Positions 5,752 through 7,688 of a stretch of 7,688 nucleotides of DNA are shown here, in pieces; within the stretch, counting starts at the first letter, position 1; every line of letters begins with the position of its first letter. The position numbers and the translations under genes are program-made. Origin of the DNA: Nitrososphaerales archaeon TH5895 (GTDB taxonomy: Archaea; Thermoproteota; Nitrososphaeria; Nitrososphaerales; Nitrososphaeraceae); contig JAATVS010000433.1 in the NCBI GenBank assembly GCA_014523695.1, forward strand, positions 1-7,688, read 5' to 3'. The notes under the pieces were generated by a model that saw only the letters and a list, made by a program, of their open reading frames with translations, was not told the DNA's origin and ran no database searches.

Positions 5752-5925
5752 ATACATACTGGTGGCCTATGATTTTAGCATTATCTTTTGAACTTTGAAC
5801 ATATCTAGTCTGGGGCTTTCTTCATACAGGAAATGAAAGCACGATAGGTACATTCTGAGATCGACGTGGATTTGTTCATGTAGCGCACCGAGGACAGAAT
5901 CGAACCGACAGAAACGTATTGGGTG

Positions 5926-6114
5926 TCATGAGTGTTTAAGTGTATGTTTCTGTTTCTTCATAGTTATTACTCCGAGGGTGACGAATCCTCCTCCTATTGC
6001 ATTTATCAAGAAATCTGCTGGCAGAATTAGAGCCTAGATTTGAACCCGCATATATGAATAAAGAGGCAAGATCAAAGCAATTCCAGTTATCGTTTCGCCA
6101 TTTATTGCTTCCAT
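5926..6114 (-). pseudogene. Small two-helix membrane protein gene, interrupted mid-gene
   Basis: From ATG 6114 the frame reads MEAINGETITGIALIL, meets TAG at 6034-6036, and in the same frame resumes LPADFLINAIGGGFVTLGVI and a basic tail (MKKQKHTLKHS) ending at 5926. Between about 6066 and 6034 the neighbouring frame reads SLFIYAGSNLG, exactly what is needed to complete a first hydrophobic helix. A base missing near the TTGCC stretch and an extra one near CTAGGCTCT (a compensating pair) would restore a protein of about 62 residues with two membrane helices and a positive C-terminus. ATG 6114 fits a TATA box 32 bp upstream; ATG 6135 would lie too close to it. The function is unknown. It is divergent from the CBS gene at 6338. 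Confidence 0.55.
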
Positions 6115-6140
6115 TAACCAGTAGAATCTAGTCATGCTAC

Positions 6141-6151
6141 AAGTATATAAA
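6141..6151 (-). promoter_or_regulatory. TATA box of the small membrane-protein gene
   Basis: Minus-strand TTTATATACTT is centred about 32 bp before ATG 6114 and only 11 bp before ATG 6135. This points to the former as the start, with a leaderless transcript. Confidence 0.5.
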
Positions 6152-6256
6152 GTTCCAAAAACATCAATTGGTAGTTGGTAAATTAAATGAGTATCATTTA
6201 TCAAAAAGGATAGCTTGTATTTTTCTTTTCTTTTATTGTCGCATCTATAATGCAAA

Positions 6257-6270
6257 TGCATTGCAATGCA
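6257..6270. promoter_or_regulatory. Operator-like 14-bp palindrome
   Basis: TGCATTGCAATGCA is a perfect palindrome, preceded directly by TGCAAATGCA-like sequence so that ATGCA/TGCAA half sites pile up from 6250 to 6270. It lies in the divergent gap, about 12 bp before the distal TATA-like element of the downstream CBS gene. It is a good candidate site for a dimeric regulator of the CBS gene, of the divergent membrane-protein gene, or of both. Confidence 0.45.
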
Positions 6271-6282
6271 GAGCATACTAAC

Positions 6283-6314
6283 TTTTCATATACATCAATA
6301 CCCAGATTATACTT
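6283..6314 (+). promoter_or_regulatory. Promoter region of the second CBS-pair gene, two TATA candidates
   Basis: TTTCATATACAT (6283-6294) is 34 bp before the TTG at 6323, and AGATTATACTT (about 6304-6313) is 29 bp before the ATG at 6338. The second pairing fits the leaderless pattern of the neighbouring genes and favours ATG 6338. Confidence 0.4.
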
Positions 6315-6337
6315 GATTAGGCTTGAGTATCGAGATC

Positions 6338-6886
6338 ATGCCCATATCTAGCTGCATGACAACTAGTGTCATCACTGCCACTTCTAATCAAACAATAAGA
6401 GATGTATGCAAAATCATGTGTGAGCATAGGATAGGCAGTGTTATTATTCTAAAGGATAATGCACCAGAAAGAGGTAAAAATACAGAATATAATAACCCAA
6501 TAGGAATTACAACGGAACGAGATGTTGTGACTCATCTCGGATCCAAGAAACCATCATCATCGCTTCAGACACCAGTCTTTGAGATAATGAGTCATCCACT
6601 CGTCACAATTCAGTCCAATAGCTCGTTAAAAGATGGAATAGAGACTATGCAATTAAAGAATATTCGTAGGCTCCCAGTGATCAATAAAGAGAATGATAGT
6701 GGGAAGATGGTTGGAATAGTCACAGAAAAAGACATCTTTCGAGCCATTATGAAAGCACTACCGTCATCACAAAATACTGCAGAAAATCTGATGAATGACC
6801 AAATGCAATTCGGATACCGATTTATGTATGAGAGATTTATTAATGACGATTACTTTGCAAAGGATACACATCCCGGTCTTGGATAG
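6338..6886 (+). CDS. CBS-domain pair protein with C-terminal tail
   Basis: From ATG 6338 the product is 182 residues (TTG 6323 would add five). CBS 1 is about residues 2-66 (ISSCMTTSVITATSNQT, HRIGSVIILKD, PIGITTERDVVTHL), with an inserted polar loop (APERGKNTEYNN) before its last strand. CBS 2 is 78-138 (VFEIMSHPLVTIQSN, LKNIRRLPVINK, MVGIVTEKDIFRAI). Both G-I-x-T-E-x-D motifs are complete, so two nucleotide sites are plausible. A 40-residue tail (LMNDQMQFGYRFMYERFIND) follows, aromatic and charged, probably a helix for dimer or partner contact. It differs clearly from the 1691-2224 protein, so the two are not recent copies. There is no effector domain, and it was probably a cytoplasmic sensor from the start. 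Confidence 0.9.
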   Translation: MPISSCMTTSVITATSNQTIRDVCKIMCEHRIGSVIILKDNAPERGKNTEYNNPIGITTERDVVTHLGSKKPSSSLQTPVFEIMSHPLVTIQSNSSLKDGIETMQLKNIRRLPVINKENDSGKMVGIVTEKDIFRAIMKALPSSQNTAENLMNDQMQFGYRFMYERFINDDYFAKDTHPGLG

Positions 6887-6916
6887 AAAAAAATCTATCT
6901 CCCTTTGAGCAGAATA

Positions 6917-6982
6917 TTGACAAAGCGAATTCACACAGAAACCAAAATTAGCGATATCATGGTTAGCAGATTAGAACAATGA
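6917..6982 (+). pseudogene. Fragment of a CBS-gene 5' end
   Basis: This short frame includes ETKISDIMVSRLEQ then TGA, matching the start of the intact CBS protein at 1691-2224 (ETKIGDIIVGKLET). The DNA is also alike: GAAACCAAAAT-x-x-GCGA-x-ATCAT occurs in both. Nothing beyond this point continues the CBS fold convincingly in any frame. It looks like a third, nearly erased copy of the same gene family, or a scrap left by recombination. Confidence 0.5.
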
Positions 6983-7047
6983 TACTAAAGATGGTACACT
7001 CTTAGCTTGAAAGAAACAGAACAAAAGAGTATTAGGTAACGAGGTTA

Positions 7048-7245
7048 ATGATAGAGGAGATGATAGCATATCAGAAGGAGTTGTGGGATATCGTGATGGC
7101 AAATAAGCAAAGCAATCCAATGGCAAGCATTAGAGCCATAGAATCACTTCACAGTTTAACCAATGACATTGCTCGTATTGTTGATCTGGCTCCTTCTATG
7201 GCAGGCGGTGATTCAGCCACGTCATCACAATATTTTCCTTCATGA
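7048..7245 (+). CDS. Small helical protein, unknown
   Basis: ATG 7048 opens a 65-residue frame: MIEEMIAYQKELWDIVMANK, then IRAIESLHSLTNDIARIVDL, then a Ser/Ala/Gly-rich tail. The first 50 residues are predicted as two amphipathic helices with regular hydrophobic spacing, which suggests a small helical hairpin or dimer. There is no signal peptide or membrane helix. I do not recognise it. An in-frame TAG at 7033 rules out a longer N-terminus in this frame, and I see no strong TATA box, so it may share transcription with the CBS gene ending 162 bp upstream, or be the surviving end of a larger gene. Confidence 0.5.
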   Translation: MIEEMIAYQKELWDIVMANKQSNPMASIRAIESLHSLTNDIARIVDLAPSMAGGDSATSSQYFPS

Positions 7246-7568
7246 GTTGGGGATGTCTCGGAGATACTTGTCTAAAATCATGAACGATGTAAAGGTCCAT
7301 GCCGGAATTAGTAGCTTCAAAAGTTAATGAATAAAAAGTACGGTTGGAGTAATGGCTTAATTATTGAATTAACAATATCTAGCCGATCATAAATTGATGC
7401 TAAGAGTGTACACAAATTTTAGCTGTTTATCAAGCGAATTCGCATCGTTGAATCAATCACTCAAGCTGCGACCGCAAATTAGCTTGCGTATAATGAGTTT
7501 ACATTCAGACTTTGGTTAGTCGATTTTGATAACTTTTGATTAGTGATATTTGAAGTGATGGCTAACAT
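7246..7568. other. Non-coding stretch with short palindromes
   Basis: I find no protein-like frame on either strand here. It holds the palindrome GCGAATTCGC (7434-7443), a possible hairpin CAAGCT (7462-7467) with AGCTTG (7481-7486), and within it TGCG-AC-CGCA (7467-7476). No tRNA fold or promoter that I would defend. Confidence 0.5.
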
Positions 7569-7596
7569 AATAAATAATAAATAATAAACAATAAAA
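7569..7596. repeat. Four tandem 7-bp repeats
   Basis: AATAAAT, AATAAAT, AATAAAC and AATAAAA follow each other without gaps. The tract is T-rich when read on the minus strand. Confidence 0.6.
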
Positions 7597-7600
7597 AAAT
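7569..7600 (-). terminator. Poly-T terminator of the right-edge gene
   Basis: On the minus strand, about 15 bp past the stop at 7615, come seven T in a row (7593-7599) and then further T-rich repeats. Archaeal RNA polymerase terminates at such tracts without needing a hairpin. Confidence 0.5.
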
Positions 7601-7614
7601 GGAATGCAACAAAC

Positions 7615-7688
7615 TTATTTGACCAATTCATTGCCAATTCTTGCTGCTGCCAACTCTATCAAGGTAATCGGCTATTTCATCAAATGTA
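7615..7688 (-). CDS. C-terminus of a gene entering from the right edge (partial, probable frameshift)
   Basis: Reading leftward from the edge, one frame gives TFDEIADYL and runs on to a TGA. The next frame gives LIELAAARIGNELVK and ends TAA at 7615-7617, just before a poly-T terminator, but is closed upstream by TAG near 7672. Joining them by dropping one base at about 7663 gives TFDEIADYLIELAAARIG, a smooth amphipathic helix. The alternative is that the first frame simply ends in DRVGSSKNWQ. Too little is present to name a family. Confidence 0.4.

Noticed and set aside
5816..5841. Hairpin GCTTTC/GAAAGC as an intrinsic terminator of the four-CBS gene
   Set aside because: Weak stem with a bulge, about 100 bp past the stop and without a T-run.
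5880..5912. Minus-strand GGTTCGATTC with flanking pairs, like a tRNA T-arm plus a following acceptor-like CTCGGTG
   Set aside because: The T-stem has a T-T mismatch, no CACCGAG partner lies 70-80 bases upstream on that strand, and there is no D or anticodon arm. A short chance match, or at most a tRNA 3' scrap. I also see no integrase that would make it an attachment site.
6115..6276. N-terminal extension of the small membrane protein up to 6276
   Set aside because: The extension is basic and patternless, and the TATA box at 6141-6151 lies inside it, so translation more likely begins at 6114.
7569..7596. Tandem AT-rich heptamers as a replication origin or CRISPR-like array
   Set aside because: Only four copies, no spacers, and no initiator gene or cas gene nearby; a T-rich terminator of the minus-strand gene explains it better.

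Overview
The window looks like chromosomal DNA of an AT-rich archaeon, most likely an ammonia-oxidising member of the Nitrososphaeria (Thaumarchaeota), perhaps close to Nitrosocosmicus. That placement is inference. It rests on archaeal TATA boxes centred about 26-32 bp before many start codons (leaderless genes, no Shine-Dalgarno), a plastocyanin-like cupredoxin with a membrane anchor, a one-domain universal stress protein (USP), many stand-alone CBS-domain proteins, and small zinc-finger and winged-helix proteins of a style I associate with that group. No rRNA, complete tRNA, CRISPR array, insertion sequence or integrase is visible.

Layout. 1-255 (-): N-terminus of an exported protein running off the left edge. 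492-1042 (+): a CBS-pair gene broken by three single-base shifts. 986-1584 (-): a USP gene whose last ~30 codons lie in another frame. 1691-2224 (-): an intact CBS-pair paralogue of the broken copy, in opposite orientation. 2292-2420 (-): a doubtful 42-residue ORF. 2480-2854 (-): a Cys-rich zinc-ribbon-like protein. 3041-3487 (+): a winged-helix-like protein. 3594-3800 (+): a small C2H2 zinc-finger protein. 3863-4134 (-): a decayed exported-protein remnant. 4182-4683 (+): a frameshifted cupredoxin. 4896-5714 (+): a four-CBS protein. 5926-6114 (-): a small two-helix membrane protein interrupted mid-gene. 6338-6886 (+): another CBS pair. 6917-6982 (+): a scrap of a CBS N-terminus. 7048-7245 (+): a small helical protein of unknown function. 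7615-7688 (-): the C-terminus of a gene running off the right edge.

Two themes stand out. First, CBS and USP domains are concentrated here: five CBS loci (three usable, one frameshifted, one fragment) and one USP. Both domain types commonly bind adenine nucleotides, and none of the proteins here carries a visible catalytic or transport domain, so they may be free-standing energy or redox sensors acting on partners elsewhere. Each main gene has its own promoter, and two have clean palindromes just upstream of the TATA box, so they look like separately controlled units rather than one operon. Second, at least four genes regain convincing full-length products if one or a few single bases are added or removed, mostly at short homopolymers, while their promoters stay intact. 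That means either recent gene decay or a base-indel problem in the underlying sequence. Raw reads would settle which.
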